Positions 15,910-24,300 of a stretch of DNA of 64,000 nt are shown in pieces. Made by a program: the position numbers and the translations under genes. Source of the stretch: Chloroflexota bacterium (GTDB taxonomy: Bacteria > Chloroflexota > JAHJIN01); NCBI GenBank assembly GCA_018823415.1, contig JAHJIN010000484.1, positions 1 to 64,000 on the forward strand, in the 5' to 3' direction. The notes below the pieces were generated by a model. That model searched no databases. It worked only from the letters and a program-made list of their open reading frames with translations, and was not told the DNA's origin. Position 1 is the first letter of the stretch. Each line of letters begins with the position of its first letter.

Positions 15910-17277
15910 TTAAAGATGTGGTACACGCGAAATGGTAAACTGATACTTGCCAGACGCACTCGGGGCTAGGTGCTCGTGCAACTCGAAACGGACTCGAAAG
16001 GCCGGGTCTCCATGTTGCTGGATACCTTGTTCCACCAGGTTGCAGGTTGTCGCCTGATCAAACCCTGGTCCCGGCACCAATTCTATCAGCAGATCGTGAC
16101 GGGTTTCCTGAATCACGCGAAACTGGCGCACCCCCCGGGTTTTGTAGAACAGATGCGTGAAAAATTCGCCGTGCAAGAGCCGGCCAGACGGTGAGGTGAT
16201 GAGGTCGCTCACACGCCCCACCACGGATTCAAGGAGCGGCAACCCGCGCCCGCAGGTGCATGGTTGGGCTGACGCCACTGCCATGTCGCCGGTCTCGTAA
16301 CGGATGAGTGGCATGGCGTGGTTGTTCAAGTTGGTCACCACGACGCGACCGGGCTGGCCCGGGGGCACCGGCTGGTCGGCCTCGTCCAGCAGTTCTAGTA
16401 GATTGTTTTCTGCCAAGACGTGCAAGCCCTGATGAGCACTGCACTCGTGGGCGATATTGCCTACCTCGCGGCAGCCATAGCGATCGAATATTGGACAGCC
16501 AAAAGCCTCTTCCAGCAAACGGCGGTCGTCTGGTGTGAGCACCTCGGCAGAGGTCTGAATAGCATGAGGGAGAACGTTGACAATGCCGCGTTCTTGCACG
16601 AGCCGGGCCAAGAGCACAGCCGACGAGACATAGGCCACCAGGATTCTGGGTCGCCAGCGGGCCAATTGTCGCGCTGCCGCGGCCAGCATTTCTACGTCCA
16701 GGTCAAAAGTGTCGATCCACAGCGTGTTGTAGACCAGCCGGTCTGCCAACTGCCCCCTGTGTCCTTTGTGGGCCTGTGCGTCGTAATCCGAACCCCATAG
16801 AAAGGCCCAGCGCTGGCCTAATCGATAGCCGGCGAGTCGATAGCAGCGCAGCTTGTCCGCGTTGCACCATGCCGTGTAGCCGGCGTCCTGGTAAAAGGCT
16901 AGAGGATGGCCGGTGGAGCCGCCAGTGTGGTCTTGATGCAAGCGCCGCCGATCGACATTCCGCGCCAGTAGATTCTCCCCGTGATCCTGGATCTCGGCTT
17001 TGGTCAGAACCGGCAGCCCTATCAGGTCGGCCGGTGCATGAACGGCGGCCGGGCATAGTCCCACCTCATCAAAGCGTTGCCGGTAAAAGGGTATGTTTGC
17101 ATAGGCCTGCGTCAGCAGGGCCCGCAGCTTGGCGGTCTGGTACTCTTCAAGTTGAGGCCAGGGCCACCACTGGGAGCGTTCCAGGAAAGCCGTGTGGCGT
17201 CCATAGGGTTGCCAGCCGTACCACAGGGCGAACCCGGTGCGAATGGCGGCACCATGGATCCGGTCCAGGAGGGACAC
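15910..17277 (-). CDS. CapK / phenylacetate-CoA ligase-like adenylate-forming enzyme
   Basis: The 455-residue product belongs to the CapK (PaaK-like) branch of adenylate-forming enzymes. It has EEYQTAKLRALLTQAYANIPFYR near the start, the phosphate-binding loop HTGGSTGHPLAFYQD, DRYGCREVGNIAHEC, and RVVVTNLNNHAMPLIRYETGDMA. Family members in capsule clusters are thought to activate an acyl or amino acid for transfer to sugar. The ORF track adds 65 codons that overlap the upstream gene; GTG 17277, one base after that gene's TAG, gives the usual N-terminus VSLLDRIHG. Confidence 0.85.
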   Translation of the reverse strand: MSLLDRIHGAAIRTGFALWYGWQPYGRHTAFLERSQWWPWPQLEEYQTAKLRALLTQAYANIPFYRQRFDEVGLCPAAVHAPADLIGLPVLTKAEIQDHGENLLARNVDRRRLHQDHTGGSTGHPLAFYQDAGYTAWCNADKLRCYRLAGYRLGQRWAFLWGSDYDAQAHKGHRGQLADRLVYNTLWIDTFDLDVEMLAAAARQLARWRPRILVAYVSSAVLLARLVQERGIVNVLPHAIQTSAEVLTPDDRRLLEEAFGCPIFDRYGCREVGNIAHECSAHQGLHVLAENNLLELLDEADQPVPPGQPGRVVVTNLNNHAMPLIRYETGDMAVASAQPCTCGRGLPLLESVVGRVSDLITSPSGRLLHGEFFTHLFYKTRGVRQFRVIQETRHDLLIELVPGPGFDQATTCNLVEQGIQQHGDPAFRVRFELHEHLAPSASGKYQFTISRVPHL

Positions 17278-17278
17278 G

Positions 17279-18433
17279 CTACCGGGCCTCCCCAGAAGCC
17301 AGGATGCGCTGGTACAATGCCTGATAACGGTCAGCCACAAACTCCCAACCCAGCGATTCAGCAATCTGGCGACTGCGCAACCCCATGCTGGTCCGCAGAG
17401 CGGCGTCGTCCAAGAGTTCGGTGAGAGCCTGGGCAATGGCCCCGGGGGCGCGCGTCGGGACGATGATGCCATTACCCCGGATCAGCTCGCTGGTGCCACC
17501 GGTATACGTGGTGATGATGGGCAGGCCGGCTGCCATTGCCTCCAGCACGGCATTGGGCATCCCCTCGTTTAGTGATGGTAGAACAAAAAGGTCCGCCTGG
17601 GTGTAGATGCGGGGGATGTCAAAATGCTGAATATAGCCCACGAATTCGACCACGTCTTCCAATCCCAGTTCGACGCACCGTTGATGCAGCGGCTCGGCAT
17701 GGCTGCCGGTGCCCACCAATCGCACCCGAAACCGCTGGCCGGCAGCTTTTATCTGGGCTACTGCTTCCAACAAGTCACCGATGCCCTTGCGTTCCACCAA
17801 ACGAGCTACACAGAGTATTAAAAGTGGGTCATTGTCGCCAGCATCAGCCGGCCGAGTCTGGAAACTGGCCGCATCAATGCCGTTGGGGATCACTTCGATA
17901 GGTAACCTGGGTGCGGTACGCAGAGCTAGCTGCCTGAGTTCCCAGCTATTGGCTGTGGCTGCTGCCGCGCTGGTCCAGATGGCCCGGATGATTGGCGTGA
18001 TAAAAGGGTAGAGCCAGCGGTAGCGGACATCGTAACCGGGGACATCGGAGCCGCGCATGCAGACCACGTAGGGCAGGCCATGTGCGTGTTGGAGCAGGCC
18101 AGCCGCCAATCCGGCGGGGACCGTGCTCCAGGCGTGGCACAGGTCATAGTGCCGATCACGCATCAATTCACGGACCTTGAGCAAGGCCCGAACCATATAG
18201 GTAAGCAGTTCTCTTTCGGTCTGATAGTGCAGATTGCGGTTGGCAATGGGCACACGATAGATGGTGACAGTCTCGTTTACGTATTCGACCTCGTGCTGAG
18301 AACGGCTGGGGGTGGACGTGACCAGATCCACTGTCAAACCGCGCCTGGCAAACTCGCGTACCAGGTAATAGTTGGCTGTGGCCGTACCTCCGCCAATGGG
18401 AGGGTACTCGTTATTGAGCATCAACAGCCGCAT
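17279..18433 (-). CDS. GT4-family glycosyltransferase (first gene of glycan operon)
   Basis: The 384-residue GT-B enzyme begins MRLLMLNNEYPPIGGGTATANY, with the Gly-rich loop of GT4 enzymes. The donor domain has ILCVARLVERKGIGDLLEA, VRLVGTGSH, and the EX7E motif NEGMPNAVLEAMAAGLPIITT followed by GGTSELI. It starts the eight-gene minus-strand operon running to 9017; gaps between genes are 1-11 bases or overlaps, so all eight should be on one transcript. No sigma70-like promoter stood out upstream in the 500-base gap. Confidence 0.92.
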   Translation of the reverse strand: MRLLMLNNEYPPIGGGTATANYYLVREFARRGLTVDLVTSTPSRSQHEVEYVNETVTIYRVPIANRNLHYQTERELLTYMVRALLKVRELMRDRHYDLCHAWSTVPAGLAAGLLQHAHGLPYVVCMRGSDVPGYDVRYRWLYPFITPIIRAIWTSAAAATANSWELRQLALRTAPRLPIEVIPNGIDAASFQTRPADAGDNDPLLILCVARLVERKGIGDLLEAVAQIKAAGQRFRVRLVGTGSHAEPLHQRCVELGLEDVVEFVGYIQHFDIPRIYTQADLFVLPSLNEGMPNAVLEAMAAGLPIITTYTGGTSELIRGNGIIVPTRAPGAIAQALTELLDDAALRTSMGLRSRQIAESLGWEFVADRYQALYQRILASGEAR

Positions 18434-18933
18434 GGAAACCTCGCGTGCTGGCTAGGGCCTAACCAGTGAAATTCTTGTGCAATGAGCAAGAATTCCCACA
18501 AGCATGAATCTGCTTGACCCCGGCTCGTCAGGTTAGGGGATCATGAGTAGAGCACGTGGTCTGGTACTGGTGTGCTGACTGCCGTTTTATCCTGGACCTG
18601 CCCACCGGTTCCCAGACGTGTTACGCCCTGCGATGCACGCAGGGCGCTGTGTGGCTGCTTTACTGGCTAGATCAGGCATATCAGAGGGCTAGATTGAATA
18701 GCAGTTTCCATCGGTTTGCTGCGTGACCCGATCGGCGGGGATGTATTTGAACACGCACTGTGCCCACCGCATGGCTAGTGAATGACATCCTGTGCTCTGG
18801 CAACGAGTTACTCGGGGCACAAGCGGCGATGTGGCCTGCTGACTGGCTCATGCGACTCGACTGGCGGCAGCGGCGATAACCTGTACCAGGTTTCCAGCGT
18901 GATTGTGAACGCAATCTGAACGTTGGCCTGACT
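18434..18933. other. Gene-free 500-base stretch with two hairpins
   Basis: No supported gene is present between the glycan operon start and the cytochrome gene end. ATTCTTG-tgcaatgag-CAAGAAT (18471-18493) resembles ATATTCTTG-cccattgag-CAAGAATAT at 29433-29459, so it is a dispersed repeat. CGCCCTGCG-atgca-CGCAGGGCG (18624-18646) is a perfect 9-bp hairpin without a T-run. The remainder shows nothing I recognise. Confidence 0.5.
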
Positions 18934-19350
18934 CTATTTGTATGTGGAGGCCAAGTACCCGATCAAGATCGTTGCCTCGACGTTGCTCAGTTGCGCACCC
19001 TTTTCGCGCATGAGTGTGACGGTGATCCGCCACTCCTCGGCCGTCTTTTTGGCTCCCTGCACACGCTCGAGTGTGTGACACTGTGTACAGCGATCCTTTA
19101 GCAGTTCTTCGCCTTTCAAGCCAGCTCCTGGTGTATCGGCCGGGTATGCTTCTGGCGAAGGAGTTGGCGGCGCGAGTATCTCGGCAGTGCTGGCGGGATA
19201 AGATTCCGGTTCGGCCGTTCCTGCTGAGCCTGGATAGGCGCTAACTGATGCTGTAGGCATAGGAGCCGGTTCGCCATCGCACTGGACGGCCATCAGCATC
19301 AGGCCAGACAAGGCCATCAAGCAAACCACGATCCTTATTATATTGTTCAT
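18934..19350 (-). CDS. Small secreted mono-heme cytochrome c
   Basis: The 138-residue product has an N-terminal hydrophobic segment (residues 5-23) ending AVQC, which could be a lipobox of poor quality or a signal peptide end. A low-complexity Ser/Pro/Tyr linker follows (residues 30-72), then a small cytochrome c domain with CTQCHTLERV, the CxxCH covalent heme site. The C-terminal IGYLASTYK is typical for the last helix. No clear Met ligand is seen in the usual G-x-M position; MREKG is the candidate. It could carry electrons at the outer membrane face. The gene stands alone. Confidence 0.82.
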   Translation of the reverse strand: MNNIIRIVVCLMALSGLMLMAVQCDGEPAPMPTASVSAYPGSAGTAEPESYPASTAEILAPPTPSPEAYPADTPGAGLKGEELLKDRCTQCHTLERVQGAKKTAEEWRITVTLMREKGAQLSNVEATILIGYLASTYK

Positions 19351-19526
19351 CGTAGACTCCTTGCTTTCACAGCCACTACTCTTTGCATATCAGCAGCGGC
19401 AAAATCCTCTCAGGATAATGGACGTGGTCTATTTTACCACAGGCCAGCGAGAATGTAAATCGTGAGCAAGGGCGTCTGATGATCGCCGCGCCGGGGCGCC
19501 ACGCTGCTTGGGTCCCGAGACGTGCC

Positions 19527-19555
19527 TTGTCCAGAAAACAGTTTCAGTGTATAAT
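19527..19555 (+). promoter_or_regulatory. Promoter upstream of the 19591 gene
   Basis: TTGTCC (19527-19532), a 17-bp spacer and TATAAT (19550-19555) lie 35 bases before ATG 19591. It probably drives the membrane protein gene and possibly the paralog array downstream. Confidence 0.75.
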
Positions 19556-19590
19556 GAGCCTGTCTTGAAGCTGTGACCGAGGGCTGAACC

Positions 19591-20085
19591 ATGAACGCAG
19601 AAAACCCCAACCGCGCCTGGGTGTACCTGGTGTTTGGCTGCTTGGCGGTGGTGGTGGTGCTGGGCTGCTGCCTGGTGGTGCCGTGCGTGGGCCTGTGCGG
19701 ATTCTCCACGTACATTGGCAACAACCAGTCGGCGGACGTGCAGATCCAGGCGACGGCGCCGACCACGGTTCGTTCCGGCCAACCCTTTGACCTGACCGTT
19801 ACGGTGGCCAACAACTCGAATCAGAATGACATGCTGATCCTGGTGATTCAACCCCTGAGTGGGGGCAGCCTGGAACTCGTTTCCGCGCGGCCGGCGCCGG
19901 CTGTGAATCAATCCAATGCGTTCCAGATCAACCTGAGTTACATGCAGCTCGCGGCCGGCCAATCGCGAACTGTCGTGCTGCGGCTACGCGCCACGGGCCA
20001 GGGCGACATGCCCATCATGGTGCGTGGCAACGTGGGAATTCTTAAAGGTCGTTCCACTACCGTTGATCTCACAATTGAGCCCTGA
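19591..20085 (+). CDS. Membrane-anchored beta-domain protein
   Basis: The 164-residue product has one N-terminal transmembrane segment (about residues 10-40, rich in Val/Cys/Gly) and an outside domain of about 115 residues. The domain reads ADVQIQATAPTTVRSGQPFDLTVTVANNS, the pattern of a CARDB/DUF11-like Ig fold that often serves as a spacer or binding module. No enzyme motif. It lies upstream of the four-gene lipoprotein array and shares its direction, but the next gene has its own good RBS and a 67-base gap. Confidence 0.7.
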   Translation: MNAENPNRAWVYLVFGCLAVVVVLGCCLVVPCVGLCGFSTYIGNNQSADVQIQATAPTTVRSGQPFDLTVTVANNSNQNDMLILVIQPLSGGSLELVSARPAPAVNQSNAFQINLSYMQLAAGQSRTVVLRLRATGQGDMPIMVRGNVGILKGRSTTVDLTIEP

Positions 20086-20152
20086 GCAGGGCTCGGCGTC
20101 GATTTTACCGTATCTGTTGCGTCAGTCAATTATCAATCAAGGAGGAAACGTG

Positions 20153-20893
20153 ATGAGTCGCAAATGGCAATTGATTATTCTAGGTGTGGTGACCGTGCTG
20201 GTCGTGGGCGGTGGGGTAGCTTGTGCTTGCTCCCCCTTTGCTACAACCTCTGGCGTCTCGGTCTCGACACCCCAGGCCCAGGTCCCAACAACGGCCCCGG
20301 GGCAGCCCACCACCAAACCGGCGGTCCAGCCCACGCAGCCATCGGTGGATAACCCCAATCCGCCGCCGCTAGGCTCCACCGCCATCACCTCGTTGCGCTT
20401 TATGTTCGAGTCCAAGTCGTCCACCGGGGAGACCATGCAGGTGGAAGGCGCGCAAACGGCTTCGGCCATGTATATGAAGATGACTCAGATCAACAGTGAT
20501 GGCACTTCCGAGTCGCAGGCGCTCTATTATGTGGGCGAGTTCATGTATTATCAAGAAGGTGAAGAGTGGCAAAAGATCGAGGTGGGCGCAACGCCGACTT
20601 TTTCGATCGATGATTTTGACTTTAACAAGACGCTGAAAGAAGCGCAGGACAATGGCACGCTGCAACTCAAACCGGCGGGAGTCGGCACTGTTCGCGGCGT
20701 GGCCTGTGCCAAATACGACTTTGTGAGCACCGAGGGCGAGACGACGGGCACCGGGTCTATCTACCAGGGCATCACGGATGGGTTGCTTTATCGCATGGAA
20801 GGCGAGAGCAAAGGCACGGATGGGACGACCAGCCAGGTCGTGGCCGAGTTCTGGGATTACAACCAGAACTTCTCTATCGAGCCGCCGATCTAG
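20153..20893 (+). CDS. Secreted LolA/LppX-like protein, paralog 1 of 4
   Basis: The 246-residue product has a signal or lipoprotein segment (LVVGGGVACACS), a Pro/Thr/Gln-rich linker to about residue 75, then a beta-rich domain: SLRFMFESKSSTGETMQVEG, LYYVGEFMYYQEGEEWQKI, VRGVACAKYDF, GLLYRMEGES and a final EFWDYNQNFSIEPPI. The pattern of strands resembles LolA/LppX/LprG half-barrels that carry lipids, but this is inference. ATG 20153 is chosen over the ORF-track start because AAGGAGG precedes it. It is followed by a strong terminator at 20926. Confidence 0.75.
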   Translation: MSRKWQLIILGVVTVLVVGGGVACACSPFATTSGVSVSTPQAQVPTTAPGQPTTKPAVQPTQPSVDNPNPPPLGSTAITSLRFMFESKSSTGETMQVEGAQTASAMYMKMTQINSDGTSESQALYYVGEFMYYQEGEEWQKIEVGATPTFSIDDFDFNKTLKEAQDNGTLQLKPAGVGTVRGVACAKYDFVSTEGETTGTGSIYQGITDGLLYRMEGESKGTDGTTSQVVAEFWDYNQNFSIEPPI

Positions 20894-20925
20894 GCTGATT
20901 GGTCCGGGATTGACCAAATATCTAT

Positions 20926-20961
20926 GGCGGTATGCTGGCGCAACCGGCATACCGCCCTTTT
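20926..20961 (+). terminator. Intrinsic terminator after paralog 1
   Basis: GGCGGTATGC and GCATACCGCC form a 10-bp perfect stem followed by CTTTT. It separates the first paralog from the next. Confidence 0.8.
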
Positions 20962-21009
20962 GTCGAACCAGCGTGCGTTCCAGCTAGAAAACGTAGGGAG
21001 GAAAGAATC

Positions 21010-21771
21010 GTGACTCGCAAGCAAAGCTATATCTTGCTGTTGGTTGCTGTATTGGCCCTGAGTGGAACAGTAGCCTGTGGGTTTGCCAATCCGTGTAATC
21101 TAGGGGGCGGTGGCGCGGCTTCACCGGTGGCCGGCCAGCCCGGTGCTCAGCCAACGCAAGCGGCCGGCCAACCTGCCCAGCCCGGGGCTCAAGTGACGCA
21201 ACCGGCCGGTCAACCCGGCGGCCAGGCACCGTCCGTGGGCTCCACAGAGGTCAAGTCTTTTCGCTTTTCGTTCGCTGCCCAGGGCCTGGGCAGCGAGGAA
21301 GAAGGCGGCATCGAGATGGGGGGTGAATGGACCACCGAGGGTATGCATATGGTCACAACCATGCGCATGGGAGACCAAGAAGTACAGACCGACATCTATT
21401 ATGTTGGCGGTTACGAGTATGTCAAGGACCCCACCGGGCAATGGCACAAGACGGAAATGGAGGATGATTTCGCCGAGTTCTTGCAGAATAGCAATCCCAA
21501 CTCTTCTTTTGCCGAAACCATGCCCGACATGACTCCGGTGGGCCTGGAAACGATCCACGGCGTGCCTTGCACCAAGTACCAGACCACGGTTACCGTGCCG
21601 GGCGGTGAGGGCGTGGGCACCATCCAGGGTGTTGGCACCCTATATCTGGGTGTTGCTGATGGCCTGGTGTACCGCTGGGAAGGTGAAAACTCGGCTCAGG
21701 GTACTGGGGTCAAGATCATCATGGACTATTGGGACTATAACACGTCTATTGTCATCGAACCGCCTATCTAG
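21010..21771 (+). CDS. LolA/LppX-like lipoprotein, paralog 2 of 4
   Basis: The 253-residue product starts with a lipoprotein signal (LALSGTVAC, Cys at about residue 20). A Gln/Pro/Gly linker with repeats of AGQPGAQPTQ type follows, then the shared beta domain: KSFRFSFAAQGLGSE, GGEWTTEGMHMVTTM, YYVGGYEYVKDPTGQWHK, IHGVPCTKYQTTV, GLVYRWEGE and MDYWDYNTSIVIEPPI. GTG 21010 is chosen because GGGAGGAAAG precedes it; the ORF track extends upstream through the terminator. The closest visible relative is paralog 4 in linker style and the EWTT segment. Confidence 0.78.
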   Translation: MTRKQSYILLLVAVLALSGTVACGFANPCNLGGGGAASPVAGQPGAQPTQAAGQPAQPGAQVTQPAGQPGGQAPSVGSTEVKSFRFSFAAQGLGSEEEGGIEMGGEWTTEGMHMVTTMRMGDQEVQTDIYYVGGYEYVKDPTGQWHKTEMEDDFAEFLQNSNPNSSFAETMPDMTPVGLETIHGVPCTKYQTTVTVPGGEGVGTIQGVGTLYLGVADGLVYRWEGENSAQGTGVKIIMDYWDYNTSIVIEPPI

Positions 21772-21827
21772 ACGCAGTGCGGGACTGAAACGCGAACTGT
21801 TGGGGTGCTGGAGCCCCGGGGATAAGC

Positions 21828-22619
21828 ATGCAGAGCGACGTCCATAGGCACGGCAAGTCCGTGTTGGCCGGGGTGCTGGTGGGCGGTGCGTTGCTGGTGG
21901 GCGCGTATGGGGCCGGCAGTCTGCCGGCCAACTCGCAGGCGGTGCCGGTGGCGGTGCTGACGTCCACATCCCCGGCGCGCACGCCCGGCCCGAGCCCATC
22001 GCCACCTCCGGCGGTGACGCCATCGCCAACGCGGTCTAGTGCGCCGGTCAGCACCCCTACCACGCCGGCAGCGTCGCCCACGGTGGCGCTGCCCCGGTCT
22101 ATCCCGGTGCGTGCGTATCGCTTTGCCGTCCAGACCACGCGGCTTGACGGCAGCGACCCGCAAACCATGACCGTGCAAGGGGCCTGGACCGGCGAGTCTT
22201 TGCATACGATCACCACGGTCGTGTTGGCCGACGGCAACCGCGAGGAAACCGAGGTCTATGTGGTGGACGGTCGCACGGTCTGGCGGACCGGGGCTGGCCC
22301 GTGGCAAACAGTCCAGAACGACACGGTCCCACCGGACAAGCTCGACATCAATCGTCTCCTGGTCCAGGCGCGGGCCGGTGCGGGCCTGGACCTCGAGTTC
22401 GTCGAAACGGTCATCGTGCGCGGCGTCGTCTGTCAGAAGTATCAGTACCGCACTCTTGATGGCTCTGACCGCGAGCAAGGATTTGTCTATGTGAGCGTTG
22501 CCAGTGGGCTGATTCATCGCCTGGAGGGTGAGATCATCGGCCCAACCGGTCCCACTGCCCGGCTGCTTTTGGAGCAATGGGATTACAACACAGACATTGT
22601 GATACAACTCCCTGTATAA
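21828..22619 (+). CDS. LolA/LppX-like secreted protein, paralog 3 of 4
   Basis: The 263-residue product has an N-terminal hydrophobic segment (VLAGVLVGGALLVGAYGAG) but no lipobox Cys, unlike paralogs 2 and 4, so it is probably membrane anchored or cleaved by signal peptidase I. After a Thr/Pro/Ser linker comes the shared domain: AYRFAVQTTRLDGS, VQGAWTGESLHTITT, YVVDGRTVWRTGAGPWQ, VRGVVCQKYQY, GLIHRLEGEI and LEQWDYNTDIVIQLPV. Spacing to its neighbours is 56 and 26 bases. GC content is higher than in paralog 2. Confidence 0.72.
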   Translation: MQSDVHRHGKSVLAGVLVGGALLVGAYGAGSLPANSQAVPVAVLTSTSPARTPGPSPSPPPAVTPSPTRSSAPVSTPTTPAASPTVALPRSIPVRAYRFAVQTTRLDGSDPQTMTVQGAWTGESLHTITTVVLADGNREETEVYVVDGRTVWRTGAGPWQTVQNDTVPPDKLDINRLLVQARAGAGLDLEFVETVIVRGVVCQKYQYRTLDGSDREQGFVYVSVASGLIHRLEGEIIGPTGPTARLLLEQWDYNTDIVIQLPV

Positions 22620-22645
22620 TGGGTGGTTACCCTGGAGAGAAATGT

Positions 22646-23383
22646 ATGACCCGCTACAAATCCGCCATGATCTGGCTTTTCGTCGCGTCACTGCTGGTGT
22701 TGGGTCTGGCTGCCTGCGATGCAATGGCGACGCCGATGCACCAGCTTCCGCCGTCCCCACCCCCGGCCACGGCGATTCAGCCGCCCGGTCCCACCTCCAC
22801 GCCCCTGGCGACCGTCGCCGGGCCGCTGCCTACCGCCGTGCCGCTGGGCGGTCAGTCGGTCGAGAGCTTTCGGTTTGTGCTGGTCATCACCGATACCCTG
22901 GCATCAGGCATCGACATCACCCGCCAGGAAGGGGAATGGACCACCACGGCCCAGCACATGCTGACCACCATCTCGACCGCCGAGGGCGAGCAAAAGACCG
23001 AGAGCTATATCGTGGGCAATCAGGCCTATTTCCAGGACCCCCAGGGCAAGTGGCAGGTGGCCGAGAGCGTGAACCCCGAGTTTCACACGCTGATGAACCC
23101 CTCTCTGGTGCTCAAACAGGTCCAGGAAAAGGGTGACCTGGTTCTGACGCCATTGGGTACCAGCATGGTGAATGGCGTGGCCTGCGCCGCGTATCAGGCT
23201 GCCACCAAAGGCGAGGATGAAAACGTGGGCTCCATGTTTACCCAGGGGATCGTGCATATCGGGCTACACGATGGTTGGGTCTATCGCTTCGAGTTCGAGC
23301 GTGCAGCCCTGGACCTGAATTCGCGGGGCGTGATGCTGTGCTCTGACTATAACACGGGGATCGTCATCAAGGCCCCCATGTAG
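22646..23383 (+). CDS. LolA/LppX-like lipoprotein, paralog 4 of 4
   Basis: The 245-residue product has a lipoprotein signal (LLVLGLAAC) followed by a Pro/Thr linker and the shared domain: SFRFVLVITDTLASG, QEGEWTTTAQHMLTT, YIVGNQAYFQDPQGKWQ, VNGVACAAYQA, GWVYRFEFE and CSDYNTGIVIKAPM. ATG 22646 is used because GGAGAG precedes it; a TATAAT (22616-22621) overlapping the previous stop suggests its own promoter. The array ends in a terminator at 23406-23451. Confidence 0.78.
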   Translation: MTRYKSAMIWLFVASLLVLGLAACDAMATPMHQLPPSPPPATAIQPPGPTSTPLATVAGPLPTAVPLGGQSVESFRFVLVITDTLASGIDITRQEGEWTTTAQHMLTTISTAEGEQKTESYIVGNQAYFQDPQGKWQVAESVNPEFHTLMNPSLVLKQVQEKGDLVLTPLGTSMVNGVACAAYQAATKGEDENVGSMFTQGIVHIGLHDGWVYRFEFERAALDLNSRGVMLCSDYNTGIVIKAPM

Positions 23384-23405
23384 CGTGCTGCGCCACAGGC
23401 GACTC

Positions 23406-23451
23406 CAGGGACCCGTTGCTGGCACCGATTGGTGTGGGCAACGGGTCCCTG
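23406..23451 (+). terminator. Long hairpin after the lipoprotein array
   Basis: CAGGGACCCGTTGC and GCAACGGGTCCCTG pair perfectly over 14 bp with an 18-nt loop. The following ACTTTC is a weak T-run, so termination may be factor dependent. Confidence 0.65.
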
Positions 23452-23476
23452 ACTTTCGCCGGGGGGCCGGGTCTGG

Positions 23477-23482
23477 TATAAT
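23477..23482 (+). promoter_or_regulatory. -10 element before the methyltransferase gene
   Basis: TATAAT lies 35 bases before ATG 23518, after the array terminator. The -35 region (TTTCGC) is poor. Confidence 0.5.
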
Positions 23483-23517
23483 AGACCGCGCCACGAAACC
23501 ATTTCTCAAGGAGCATC

Positions 23518-24300
23518 ATGACTCAGAAAACGAGCAACCGACCTGCCCACAAGCTCATTGAGGTCCGCAACCCGGAAGACGAGCATTGGTGGTTCGCCAG
23601 CCGCACCTGGGCGCTGCTGGGCATGCTGGACCGCTGTGTGACGACGGATGACCGGCGCGTGCTGGACGCGGGCTGCGGGGCCGGGAACATGATCCATCAT
23701 CTGGCGCGCTATGGCCCGGTGGTGGGCCTGGACAACAATTACAAACCGTTGATGGTGGCGCGGGGCCGGGGCTATGATGTGAGCCAGGGCTCGGGCGAGG
23801 CGGTGCCGTTCCCTGATGGCGCATTCGACATCGTGGCGGCGTTGGACACCATCGAGCACATCGAGGACGAGGACGCCGTGTTGCGCGAGTGTGCCCGGGC
23901 CATTCGGCCGGGCGGCCTGTTGGTGCTCACCGGGCCGGCGTTCATGTTCCTGTGGAGCCAGAACGACGAGGTGAATCACCACTATCGCCGCTATACCGTG
24001 GGCGAACTGAAGAAAAAGCTCGCCCGGCACGGGTTTCGGGTGCGGCGGGCCGGCTATAATAACTTTTTCCTGTTCCCGCTGGCCGCGGCCCTCATCCTGC
24101 TGCGCCGCTGGAGCGGCAAGGCCCCCGAGTTGGCGGCCCCAGACACCGACAAGGATGCCTACCAGGTGGAGATGGAGCCAGCCTCGCCGCTGATGAACAC
24201 GGTATTGTCGGTGGTGGGCCGGGTCGAAGCGGCCATCCTGCGGCACGTGGGCCTGCCCTGGGGCACCGGGTTCCTGCTCATCGCGGAAAAAGCGGCGTGA
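23518..24300 (+). CDS. SAM-dependent class I methyltransferase
   Basis: The 260-residue product has a Rossmann methyltransferase core: RVLDAGCGAGNMIHHL (motif I, near residue 42), VGLDNNYKPLMVARGR, the acidic post-I residue, and FDIVAALDTIEHIEDED (motif IV). The second half holds FMFLWSQNDEVNHHYRRYT, a pattern common in methyltransferases of glycan and lipid clusters (Methyltransf_11/23 group). AAGGAGCATC precedes the ATG. It overlaps the following glycosyltransferase gene by 4 bp, so both may act on the same glycan. Confidence 0.88.
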   Translation: MTQKTSNRPAHKLIEVRNPEDEHWWFASRTWALLGMLDRCVTTDDRRVLDAGCGAGNMIHHLARYGPVVGLDNNYKPLMVARGRGYDVSQGSGEAVPFPDGAFDIVAALDTIEHIEDEDAVLRECARAIRPGGLLVLTGPAFMFLWSQNDEVNHHYRRYTVGELKKKLARHGFRVRRAGYNNFFLFPLAAALILLRRWSGKAPELAAPDTDKDAYQVEMEPASPLMNTVLSVVGRVEAAILRHVGLPWGTGFLLIAEKAA

